DNA of 14,302 bases from JBIOYL01 sp044870185. Lineage in GTDB: Bacteria > Actinomycetota > CALGFH01. The notes below the pieces were generated by a model that did no database searches, was not told the DNA's origin, and saw only the letters and a program-made list of their open reading frames with translations. The position numbers were made by a program, and so were the translations under genes. This document shows positions 5,467 through 12,422 of this stretch, piece by piece (position 1 is the first letter of the stretch; every line of letters starts with the position of its first letter). The stretch spans positions 1 to 14,302 of the forward strand of contig JBIOYL010000373.1 in the NCBI GenBank assembly GCA_044870185.1. The letters run 5' to 3'.

Positions 5467-8400
5467 TCACACCCGAGCCGGCCGTCGGCGATTCAGCACC
5501 GACAGCAGCAGGCCGAGCTCGCGGATGCGCAGGATGAGCGCGGCGGCCAGATAGATGGCCACGCCGGCGGCCACGCCGGCGGCCACGACCGCCAGGTCGT
5601 CGGCGATCCCCGGCAGCTGGAGACGGTCGGTGGCCCGTGCGACCAAGGCGACCACGACGCCCATCACCACCGAGGCGGCCACTGCCCGCACGACGGTGCC
5701 GACGATGCGGGGACCGTCCAGGCTGCCGATACGGCGGCGCAGCCGCCACAGCAGCAGGGTCGAGCCGACCATGTAGGACAGCGAGTGGCCGGCGGCCAGC
5801 CCGGCGATCTTCCAGGCGCGGGGCAGGGCGGCGTACAGCGCGATGTCGGCCACCACGTTGACCGAGACGGCCACGATGTTGACGAGCAGCGGGGTGCGGG
5901 TGTCCCTGAGCGCGTAGAACGCCCGCAGGAGGAGCTGGAAGGTCGAGAACGCGACCAGGCCGAGCACGAACACGTCCAGCACCCGCGTGAGCAGCGCGGT
6001 GTCGGCCGCGGTGACCTTGCCATGCTCCAGGAGCAGCTGCACGATCGGCCCCGCCAGGACCAGATAGCCGACCGAAGCGGGCAGCAGGACGACCGCCGAC
6101 AACCTGAGCCCCCGCGACACCGTGTCGCGGAAGCGGGCCCAGTCCTCGACGACCGCGTGTTCGCTCAGCTGTGGCAGCAGGGCGGTGATCACCGAGACGG
6201 TGAACACGCCGTGCGGCAGCTGGAAGAAGATGAACGCGTACGTGTAGGCCGAGTAGCCGCCCTGGTCGTTGCTGGCGATGATCGGGATGACCAGGTAGCC
6301 GAGCTGGTTCACGACCACGTAGCCGATCGTGTAGGCGGACAGCTTGGCCATCTTGCGGATGGCCGGGTCGCGCAGGTCCCAGACGAAGCGGAAACGGAAG
6401 CCGATCCGGCGCAGGAAGGGCACCTGGACCAGGGTCATGGCCGCCACGCCAGCCGTCGTGCCCAGCCCGAGCAGGAGCTTGTCGCCGGGCGTGAGCGTCC
6501 CCAGCGACAGCGCCCGGTCGCCGGCCACCTCGTTGAAGGTGAGCATGACCGCGATCACGGTGAGGTTGTTCAGCACCGGGGCGAACATCGGCACGCCGAA
6601 CTTCCGGTTGGCGTTCAACAGGCCCGTCATGACGGCGCCGACGCCGTAGAACACGATCTGCGGCATGAACATCACCAGGAGCTGGGCGCCGACATGCTGG
6701 AAGGCGGCCCGCTGGACCGGGTTGGTGATACGCAGCGTGTACAGCTGGATCACCCATGGCGCCGTCGCCATCGTGACCAGCGCGAGCAGGCTGAGGATGA
6801 CGAGCGCGCCGGTCATCACCGCATTGCCCACATAGTCGGCGTCCCGGCGGCCCCGGGTGCGCAGCACCTCCACGAACAGGGGCACGAAGATCGACGTGAG
6901 GATCCCGCCGAGCACCAGCTCGTAGACGATGTTGGGCGTCGTGTTGGCGATGTTGTAGACGTCGGGGACCTTGCTGCCCTGGACACCGAGCACGGCGCCG
7001 AGCACGATCACGCGCAGCATGCCGGTCACCCGGGACAGCAGGGTGCCGGCCGCCATGATCGACGTTGACCGGGCGAGGCTCGGCTCTGCCGGCTGCTCGT
7101 CGGGGTCGGCGACGGCAGCCGGGACGGCCGGGCCGGCCGGCTCCAGCTCCTCGTCCCGATGGGCCAGGCCGCCGGTGCCGTCCGCCGCCCCACCGTCCGC
7201 CGCCTCGGCCCGGTCGGCCGCCGCCCCGGCTCGGCTGGCCGCCGCCCCGCCGTCCGCGGGCTCCGCCCCGCTGGCCAGCGTCCTGCCGTCCACCCTGCCG
7301 GTTGCGGCCCGGCTGGCCGCCGCCCCGCTGGTTGTGGGCTCGATCCGGCTGGCTGCCCCGCGCGCGGCCGCCTCGCTGGTCGCCGTGCCGGCCCGGCCGG
7401 TCACGGCAGCGGCCAGCCGCTGCCGGCCGGACGCGTGCCGTCCGGAGCGGCGCCGGCCCAGTCCCCACCACAGCAGCAGGAAGCCGGCCGCGCCGCCGGT
7501 CAGCCCGAGCGCGATGCGGTTGACCGCGGTCGACCGAATGACCACCTGGCCGGTCGCGAGCTGGTCGGCGCCATCGCCGGTCAGCACCCTGACCACGACC
7601 GGGAACGCGCCGGTCGTGCGCGTCTCGACCCGGACCTCGCTGAGCTTGCCGCTGTTCGGCTGGAGCGTGAACGGCGCTCCGGCACCGGCCGGCAGGTCGA
7701 CCTTCGGCGACTCCAGTCGCAGCACGACCGTCAGCCGCCGGTCGGAATGGTTGGTGATCCTGATCGGGACGGTGCCGTTGCGGGCGGTGAGCAGGAAGGT
7801 CTGCGGCTCGACCGTGACCTCGTGGTAGAGACGGTCGATACCGGCGTTCACCGTGTGCACGAACGAAAGCCCGCGGGGACGTCTGGCCGGCGGCCGCCAG
7901 TCGCTCGACTCGGCGATCAGCAGGTTCTCGTTGTAGTCGGGGAACGGCGGGTCGTCGCCGCCAAGCACCACGAGGAAGCTCTTCAGCCTCTGCCTGGCCA
8001 CGTCGACCTGCGCGAGGTAGTCGGGCGGCAGCTCGCTGTCGGCGCCGGCGTCGGCGGACAAGGCGAGCGGACGGGGGACGGGATCGGGACCCTGGGGAAC
8101 CTCGGCCGCCAGCTGCGAGGCCGGCTCGACCCGCAGCCAGGACGCCTGGCCGAGCCCGCTCGAGAGCTGGCGGAAGAACCGCGGTGCCGGCCGCCACGAC
8201 TGGGGTGGGGCGAGCAGGATGCCGCGGGGCGCAGGCCGGGTGCCGCCGCCCGGCTGCTCCAACCACACCAGCGCGGTCTCGGCCAGCACCCGCTGGGCCC
8301 ACTCGACTGGCGCCGACGCGGCGCGGGGGTCGGTCAGCGCGGCCGAGAGCCCGGCATCAGGAACCAGGGCATGGGCCGGGCGGCCCACGCCGTCGCCCAG

Positions 8401-9501
8401 GCTGACCGTGGCGTTCTGGGTGAGGGCGGACGACGGCGACGGAGGCGCGACGCGTGGGTCGACCACGACCGCATCGGCTTCCACGTCGGCCAGCGTCTTG
8501 AGCGACACCGCGTCGACCGTGCCGCCGGCCGGCCAGGCCAACGACCGGTCAAGGCGTGGGGCCAGATCCTGCTCCAGGACGCGGCGGGCGTAGGTGACCT
8601 GGTTGAAGGCCTCGGCCTCGAGCCCGGCCCGGATGAGCGCGGGCAGGTCGGCGTTGTCGTAGGGGAAGGCGGCCGGCGGGTCGTCGGGCCGGCCCGCCGC
8701 CGCCCGCAGGTTGCGCAGGAAGCGCTGCGCATCGACCGACGGCGGCTGCGGCCCGACCTTGCCGCCGGCCCGCACCGTCGAGTTGCCGGCCAGCCGCGAG
8801 GCCTCCTGGACCAGCAGCGCGTCGATCACGAGCGTCAGCCGCGGAGCGCCGGGCGCGGCAAGCTGGGCGGCGATCGCGCCGAGCGGACCGGAGGTGCTGA
8901 GCGTCGGCCCGAGCCGGCCGTCGGCGAAGCTGCCCTGGCCGTCGCGGTGGGTCGGCTCGTGGAGGGGGACCAGCAGGGCCAGCCGCAGGGGGTTGGCCAC
9001 CGGCTGGCTCACGTAGGGCAGGAAGGTGATGACCCGGGCGGACACCGGGCCGTCGGCGGTCACCCCGGTCACGCGGAACGAGAGCTGGCGCACCACGCCG
9101 AACGGGTCGCCGCCGGCGAACCAGCTCGGCACGGGCAGCTTCTGAGCAGGCAGCACGGCGCTCGTGCCCGGCTGGACGGTCAGCGCGTCGAAGCGCTGGA
9201 CGGGCGCCAGCGAGCTCGACGGGCGTCCCGGGTTTTCCACCAGGTAGGTGAAGTCGGACCGGGTGGTGACGATCTCGCCGGCGAACGCGGCGAGGGTGAG
9301 CCCGCGGATCGGTGCCGTGCCCGCGTTGCGCACCGCGAGCGAGAACTGCAGTGGCAGCTTGGGCCCGGTCACCGGCGAGACGCCGAGCAGCGACAGCTCG
9401 AGCTGCGGCACGGTCGGCTGGGCATGGGCGGCGGGTGGCAGCATGCCGAGCAGGCCCAGGGTGACCGCCGCCACCCCGGCCAGCCGCGCGGCCAGCTTCA
9501 C
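5467..9501 (-). CDS. murJ: DUF6049 secreted domain fused to lipid II flippase MurJ (MviN)
   Basis: One uninterrupted 1344-residue frame. Residues 1-27 are a signal peptide (LAGVAAVTLGLLGM, AHA cleavage site). Residues 28-655 are an extracellular DUF6049-type region like mycobacterial Rv3909. A transmembrane helix lies at 660-681, followed by RRR. Residues 683-812 form an Ala/Gly/Arg-rich cytoplasmic linker. Residues 813-1344 are MurJ, beginning SIMAAGTLLSRVTGMLR, a polytopic MOP-family transporter that flips lipid II for peptidoglycan synthesis. Topology is consistent because MurJ starts on the inside. In related genomes these are two neighbouring genes. The GTG start at 9501 overlaps the Nudix stop in a GTGA. 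An internal start, such as ATG at 7056 or a GTG in the linker, could also yield separate MurJ. Confidence 0.92.
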   Translation of the reverse strand: MKLAARLAGVAAVTLGLLGMLPPAAHAQPTVPQLELSLLGVSPVTGPKLPLQFSLAVRNAGTAPIRGLTLAAFAGEIVTTRSDFTYLVENPGRPSSSLAPVQRFDALTVQPGTSAVLPAQKLPVPSWFAGGDPFGVVRQLSFRVTGVTADGPVSARVITFLPYVSQPVANPLRLALLVPLHEPTHRDGQGSFADGRLGPTLSTSGPLGAIAAQLAAPGAPRLTLVIDALLVQEASRLAGNSTVRAGGKVGPQPPSVDAQRFLRNLRAAAGRPDDPPAAFPYDNADLPALIRAGLEAEAFNQVTYARRVLEQDLAPRLDRSLAWPAGGTVDAVSLKTLADVEADAVVVDPRVAPPSPSSALTQNATVSLGDGVGRPAHALVPDAGLSAALTDPRAASAPVEWAQRVLAETALVWLEQPGGGTRPAPRGILLAPPQSWRPAPRFFRQLSSGLGQASWLRVEPASQLAAEVPQGPDPVPRPLALSADAGADSELPPDYLAQVDVARQRLKSFLVVLGGDDPPFPDYNENLLIAESSDWRPPARRPRGLSFVHTVNAGIDRLYHEVTVEPQTFLLTARNGTVPIRITNHSDRRLTVVLRLESPKVDLPAGAGAPFTLQPNSGKLSEVRVETRTTGAFPVVVRVLTGDGADQLATGQVVIRSTAVNRIALGLTGGAAGFLLLWWGLGRRRSGRHASGRQRLAAAVTGRAGTATSEAAARGAASRIEPTTSGAAASRAATGRVDGRTLASGAEPADGGAAASRAGAAADRAEAADGGAADGTGGLAHRDEELEPAGPAVPAAVADPDEQPAEPSLARSTSIMAAGTLLSRVTGMLRVIVLGAVLGVQGSKVPDVYNIANTTPNIVYELVLGGILTSIFVPLFVEVLRTRGRRDADYVGNAVMTGALVILSLLALVTMATAPWVIQLYTLRITNPVQRAAFQHVGAQLLVMFMPQIVFYGVGAVMTGLLNANRKFGVPMFAPVLNNLTVIAVMLTFNEVAGDRALSLGTLTPGDKLLLGLGTTAGVAAMTLVQVPFLRRIGFRFRFVWDLRDPAIRKMAKLSAYTIGYVVVNQLGYLVIPIIASNDQGGYSAYTYAFIFFQLPHGVFTVSVITALLPQLSEHAVVEDWARFRDTVSRGLRLSAVVLLPASVGYLVLAGPIVQLLLEHGKVTAADTALLTRVLDVFVLGLVAFSTFQLLLRAFYALRDTRTPLLVNIVAVSVNVVADIALYAALPRAWKIAGLAAGHSLSYMVGSTLLLWRLRRRIGSLDGPRIVGTVVRAVAASVVMGVVVALVARATDRLQLPGIADDLAVVAAGVAAGVAIYLAAALILRIRELGLLLSVLNRRRPARV

Positions 9502-9947
9502 CCCACCGCGCCCTGCGCGGCGAGCACGCCCGGGATCAGGTCGAGCAGCCGGCGCTCGTTGGCGAACGCCATGATCTCGCGTGCCCGCTCGATCGGAACC
9601 CACCCGGCCGCTTCCATCTCCGCGTCGTGCAGCGAGAAGTCCCCGCCCGTGGCCAGCATGAGGAAGTGGTGGACGAACTTGTGGTAGCGGGTCTGCTCGG
9701 GTGTCCACACGAACCAGTAGTCGATCGTGTCGAGCGGCCCGACCAGGCGCACCTCGAGGCCGGTCTCCTCCTGCACCTCGCGCAGGGCGGCCTGCTCGAG
9801 CGACTCCCCCGGCTCCTGGGCGCCCTTGGGCAGCGTCCATTGCAGCGCCCCCCGCGGCGAGCGGCGGGCCACCAGTGCGACCGGGGCGTCCGGGTGTGGC
9901 GCGGCCAGCACCACCCCGCCGGCCGAGACGGCTCGAGCGGTCCGCAT
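9498..9947 (-). CDS. Nudix hydrolase (MutT4-like by position)
   Basis: A 149-residue soluble enzyme with a perfect Nudix box G42-x5-E48-x7-R56-E57-V-Q-E60-E61-T-G63-L64, which binds Mg2+ to cleave nucleoside-diphosphate-linked substrates. The preceding WTLPKG and the following DYWFVW/YHKFVHHFL segments are typical of this actinobacterial subgroup. Its neighbour order matches mutT4 in M. tuberculosis, but the substrate cannot be read from sequence. No ribosome site is evident before the ATG at 9947, which is 21 bases after the deacylase stop. Its stop overlaps the DUF6049-MurJ start by four bases, so coupled translation with the flippase is likely. Confidence 0.93.
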   Translation of the reverse strand: MRTARAVSAGGVVLAAPHPDAPVALVARRSPRGALQWTLPKGAQEPGESLEQAALREVQEETGLEVRLVGPLDTIDYWFVWTPEQTRYHKFVHHFLMLATGGDFSLHDAEMEAAGWVPIERAREIMAFANERRLLDLIPGVLAAQGAVG

Positions 9948-9968
9948 GCTCAGGCGCCCGGGGAAGGG

Positions 9969-10451
9969 TCAGGCACGGCTCGGCCCCTGCCGGGTGACGC
10001 TGGCCACGACCGCGTTGGTCGCCTTGACCAGGTCGCCCCCTCGCACCTTGAGGATGAGCGCGGGCTCGCCGGCAGCCGTGTAGATGACGTCCTGCCCGGC
10101 GACGAGCTCGTCGATGACCAGGACAGCCGGGCACTCCAGGGCGACCGGGGGCACGAACGGCAGCAGATAGCCGGTCAGGCTGGGAGCCCGATGCGGGTGG
10201 ACCGGCGCGAGCTGTGGGCGGCCCACCAGCCCGGCCACCGCGGTCGTGTCCACCTCGACGCCGGCCGGGGCGAGGACGACGACCGCCCCCTGTTCGTCGG
10301 CGAGGACGGTGGGCTGCCCGACCGACTCGGCCGACAGTCCCAGCACGCCCGGCGCGGCGGCGAGGTCGGGCAGCGGGCCGGGCAGGCCGGACAGCTCGTG
10401 GGGGACGTCGTCGGCGAGCAGGCGGTTGTGGACGTCGATTGAGGAGCGCAC
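9969..10451 (-). CDS. YbaK/ProX-like aminoacyl-tRNA deacylase family protein
   Basis: A 160-residue protein with the YbaK/prolyl-tRNA-editing fold. The N-terminal VHNRLLADDVPHEL matches the family's opening helix and strand. GYLLPFVPPVAL (94-105) matches the conserved glycine/proline loop, and VIYTAAGEPALILKVRGGDL (122-141) with VKATNAVVASV matches the C-terminal core. Family members hydrolyse mischarged tRNAs. The lysine usually present where this protein has GQPTVLAD (45-52) is not evident, so activity may differ. GTG at 10451 was chosen because TGGAG lies 7 bases upstream and similarity begins there; the frame remains open further up. It heads the minus-strand operon with the Nudix and murJ genes. 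Confidence 0.8.
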   Translation of the reverse strand: MRSSIDVHNRLLADDVPHELSGLPGPLPDLAAAPGVLGLSAESVGQPTVLADEQGAVVVLAPAGVEVDTTAVAGLVGRPQLAPVHPHRAPSLTGYLLPFVPPVALECPAVLVIDELVAGQDVIYTAAGEPALILKVRGGDLVKATNAVVASVTRQGPSRA

Positions 10452-10494
10452 TGGGTTCTCCAGACAAGGCGAGGCGGATCCGCCTGGCCGTCCG

Positions 10495-10500
10495 AGTATA
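10495..10500 (-). promoter_or_regulatory. Probable -10 element (TATACT) of the deacylase-Nudix-murJ operon
   Basis: TATACT on the minus strand is one base from the ideal TATAAT and lies 43 bases before the GTG at 10451, giving a leader of roughly 37 bases with a TGGAG ribosome site. The -35 region 17 bases upstream (CAGGTG) is poor, so an activator or alternative factor may be used. Confidence 0.5.
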
Positions 10501-10518
10501 CCCGGCGGCTGGGTACCC

Positions 10519-10571
10519 ACCTGCCGGTGGACGACCTGCCGGCAGGCGACCTGCCGGCGCTCACCTGCCGG
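10519..10571. repeat. Four spaced copies of ACCTGCCGG upstream of the deacylase operon
   Basis: ACCTGCCGG begins at 10519, 10534, 10549 and 10563, a spacing of 15, 15 and 14 bases. The first copy overlaps the expected -35 position of the TATACT promoter. The array could be a regulator-binding site or only a simple GC-rich duplication. Confidence 0.8.
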
Positions 10572-10591
10572 TCCCTTTACCGATCCTACCA

Positions 10592-10621
10592 CAGGCAGCC
10601 GGGCAGCGGCCCAGTTGCCTG
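10592..10621 (-). terminator. Strong terminator hairpin after the KGG stress gene
   Basis: CAGGCA (10592-10597) pairs with TGCCTG (10616-10621) and the pairing continues inward through G-T wobbles and GGGC/GCCC to a four-base loop, for a 13-bp stem. It begins 8 bases past the KGG gene stop and lies before the promoter of the next operon. No T-run follows. Confidence 0.65.
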
Positions 10622-10628
10622 CGGGCGG

Positions 10629-10820
10629 TCAGCGAGAGCCGCCCTTGCGCCCAATCTTCTGGTAGAACTCGATCCCGTAGCGCTGCTTGGTCGTCTCGCC
10701 GCCCTTCTTGCCCCCCATGCGGCCGATCTTGCCGAAGAAGTCCTCGCCGTAGCGCTGCTTGGTCGTCTGGCCGCCTTTGCGGCCCGCTTCGGCCCGGCTC
10801 ATCTTCCGTACGTCCGTCAT
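10629..10820 (-). CDS. KGG-repeat general stress protein
   Basis: A 63-residue very hydrophilic protein built from KGG repeats: GRKGG (13-17), GRMGGKKGG (33-41) and GRKGG (57-61), separated by two near-identical TTKQRYG spacers (19-25 and 43-49). This is the stress-induced repeat of Bacillus subtilis GsiB and fungal con-10, linked to desiccation and general stress; the biochemical role is not settled. ATG at 10820 has an excellent ribosome site (GGAGGTGG about 5 bases upstream). A longer frame upstream is promoter DNA. It has its own SigF/SigB-like promoter and a strong terminator hairpin, so it is likely a single-gene stress unit. Confidence 0.93.
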   Translation of the reverse strand: MTDVRKMSRAEAGRKGGQTTKQRYGEDFFGKIGRMGGKKGGETTKQRYGIEFYQKIGRKGGSR

Positions 10821-10841
10821 CGAACCACCTCCCCCCCTCGC

Positions 10842-10867
10842 TTGCCCTGTCTGCTTTCCCTTAAACC
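10842..10867 (-). promoter_or_regulatory. SigF/SigB-like general-stress promoter of the KGG gene
   Basis: The minus strand reads GGTTT (10867-10863), 15 bases, then GGGCAA (10847-10842). Mycobacterial SigF uses GGTTT-N15-17-GGGTA and B. subtilis SigB uses GTTTAA-N12-15-GGGTAT; the -35 is perfect and the -10 differs at one of five positions from the SigF form. The predicted start is about 15 bases before the ATG, just upstream of the ribosome site. A SigB-type promoter on a GsiB-like gene is biologically coherent. Confidence 0.55.
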
Positions 10868-10871
10868 ACTT

Positions 10872-10895
10872 GAACTGGTAGGCGAACTGGTAGGC
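10872..10895. repeat. Perfect 12-bp tandem repeat just upstream of the stress promoter
   Basis: GAACTGGTAGGC occurs twice head to tail (10872-10883 and 10884-10895). It ends five bases upstream of the -35 element of the KGG promoter and also sits in the region upstream of cca, so it could bind a regulator of either gene. Confidence 0.85.
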
Positions 10896-10967
10896 GCCGG
10901 TCGGCGGGAAGCCCCGCCGGCGCGGCGCGGGGGTGGGCGGCCCGGCGCGGGGCCCGCCGGCCCACGG

Positions 10968-10979
10968 TAGGCTGCGGCC
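10968..10979 (+). promoter_or_regulatory. -10 element placed for leaderless transcription of cca
   Basis: TAGGCT (10968-10973) fits the TAnnnT actinobacterial -10, and six bases separate it from the A of the ATG at 10980. Transcription would then begin at the start codon itself. No ribosome site is visible upstream of the ATG, which supports a leaderless mRNA. The -35 region is not recognisable. Confidence 0.45.
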
Positions 10980-12422
10980 ATGAGCAGCCTGTCGCCCGAC
11001 CAGGAGCGGGCCCTGGCCGAGCTGGTCAAGGCCTCGCCCGCCGCCAAGGCCGCCCTCCAGCTGGGCGAGCGCTTCGCGCGCGCCGGCCACGAGCTGTACC
11101 TGGTGGGTGGCACGGTGCGCGACGCGCTACTGCGCCGCCCCTCACCCGACATCGATCTCACCACCGATGCGACCCCCGACCAGATCCTGGCGATCGTGCG
11201 CCGCGGCGGCTGGGCCGACGCGGTGCGGACGCAGGGGGTGCGCTTCGGCACGGTCGCGGTCGCCAAGGGCGACCTGTGGCTGGACATCACCACCTTCCGC
11301 GCCGACGTCTACCGGCCCGACTCGCGCAAGCCCGAGGTCCGCTTCGGCCGCACCATCGAAGACGACCTGGCGCGGCGCGACTTCACCGTCAACGCGATGG
11401 CCGTGCGGCTGCCCGACGGCCGCTTCGTCGACCCGCACGGGGGCCTGGCCGACCTGACGGCCGGTCGCCTGCGCACCCCGGCCGAGCCGATCGCGTCGTT
11501 CGACGACGACCCGCTGCGCATGCTGCGGGCGGCGCGCTTCGCCGCCCAGCTGGAGCTGGTGCCGGCCAGAGACGTCCTGGCCGGGATCGTCGAGCGCCGC
11601 GCCCGCCTGGCGATCGTCTCCCGCGAGCGCATCCGCGACGAGCTGTCCAAGCTGCTGTGTGGCCGGGCGCCCGCCAAGGGCCTGTGGATCCTGGTCGACA
11701 CCGGCTTGGCCGACCAGTTCCTGCCCGAGCTGCCCGCCCTGGCCCTCGAGCAGGACCCCGTGCACCGGCACAAGGACGTCCTGCGGCACACCATCGCCGT
11801 GGTCGAGCGGGCGACCGCCTTCGACGCCGACGACCCCGACCTCACCCTGCGGATGGCCGCCCTGCTGCACGACATCGGCAAGCCGCGCACCCGCCGGGTG
11901 GGCCCAGACGGGGTCAGCTTCCACCTGCACGAGGTGGTCGGCGCCCGCATGGCCGAGCAGCGGCTGACCGAGCTGCGCTACCCCAACGACTTCGTCCACG
12001 ACGTGCGCGAGCTGGTCGTGCTGCACCTGCGCTTCCACACCTACCGGCTGGGCTGGACCGACGCGGCCGTGCGCCGCTACGTGCGCGACGCCGGGCCACT
12101 GCTCGAGCGCCTCAACGCCCTGGTGCGCTCGGACTGCACCACGCGCAACCCCGCCAAGGCCCGCGAGCTGGCCAAGCTGGCGGACGAGCTGGAGGCGCGC
12201 ACCGCCCGCCTGAAGGCGCAGGAGGAGCTGGCCAGCATCCGCCCGCCGCTGGACGGCCGCCAGGTCATGGAGCTCCTCGGCATCCCGCCCGGCCCGACGG
12301 TGGGCAAGGCGCTCGCCTACCTGCTGGAGCGGCGCCTGGACGAGGGCCCGATCGAGCCGGACCGGGCGCGCCGCATGCTGCTGGAGTGGGCCGAGCGCGA
12401 AGGCGTCCAGGTCAGACCTTGA
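10980..12422 (+). CDS. cca: CCA tRNA nucleotidyltransferase
   Basis: A 480-residue enzyme that builds or repairs the 3'-CCA end of tRNAs. The class II nucleotidyltransferase head has LVGGTVRDALL (41-51), the metal-binding D57-x-D59 and the third acidic residue D102 in LDITTFR. Then come RRDFTVNAMA (132-141) and DDPLRMLRAARFAAQL (176-191), which form the nucleotide-selecting neck. A C-terminal HD domain is present (H264 in HRHKD, H297-D298 in LLHDIGKP), usual in actinobacterial members. It is divergent from the murJ operon, as pcnA is in M. tuberculosis, and its end overlaps the GH13 gene by 11 bases. Expression is probably leaderless. Confidence 0.97.
   Translation: MSSLSPDQERALAELVKASPAAKAALQLGERFARAGHELYLVGGTVRDALLRRPSPDIDLTTDATPDQILAIVRRGGWADAVRTQGVRFGTVAVAKGDLWLDITTFRADVYRPDSRKPEVRFGRTIEDDLARRDFTVNAMAVRLPDGRFVDPHGGLADLTAGRLRTPAEPIASFDDDPLRMLRAARFAAQLELVPARDVLAGIVERRARLAIVSRERIRDELSKLLCGRAPAKGLWILVDTGLADQFLPELPALALEQDPVHRHKDVLRHTIAVVERATAFDADDPDLTLRMAALLHDIGKPRTRRVGPDGVSFHLHEVVGARMAEQRLTELRYPNDFVHDVRELVVLHLRFHTYRLGWTDAAVRRYVRDAGPLLERLNALVRSDCTTRNPAKARELAKLADELEARTARLKAQEELASIRPPLDGRQVMELLGIPPGPTVGKALAYLLERRLDEGPIEPDRARRMLLEWAEREGVQVRP

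Noticed and set aside
5197..7068. Long plus-strand open frame (623 codons) opposite murJ
   Set aside because: It is antisense to clear MurJ homology, is rich in His/Gln/Asp/Arg typical of the complement of GC-rich genes, and has no recognisable domain.
5096..8302. Minus-strand open frame of 1068 codons overlapping murJ in another frame
   Set aside because: Low-complexity Arg/Ala/Gly/Pro product with no motifs; the overlapping frame encodes MurJ.
7159..9687. Long plus-strand open frame (842 codons) opposite the DUF6049 region
   Set aside because: It is complementary to a supported gene with signal peptide and topology; its composition is that of a shadow frame.
10452..10592. N-terminal extension of the YbaK-like frame
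   Set aside because: No similarity; it would translate the TATACT promoter and the ACCTGCCGG repeats, while GTG at 10451 has a good ribosome site.
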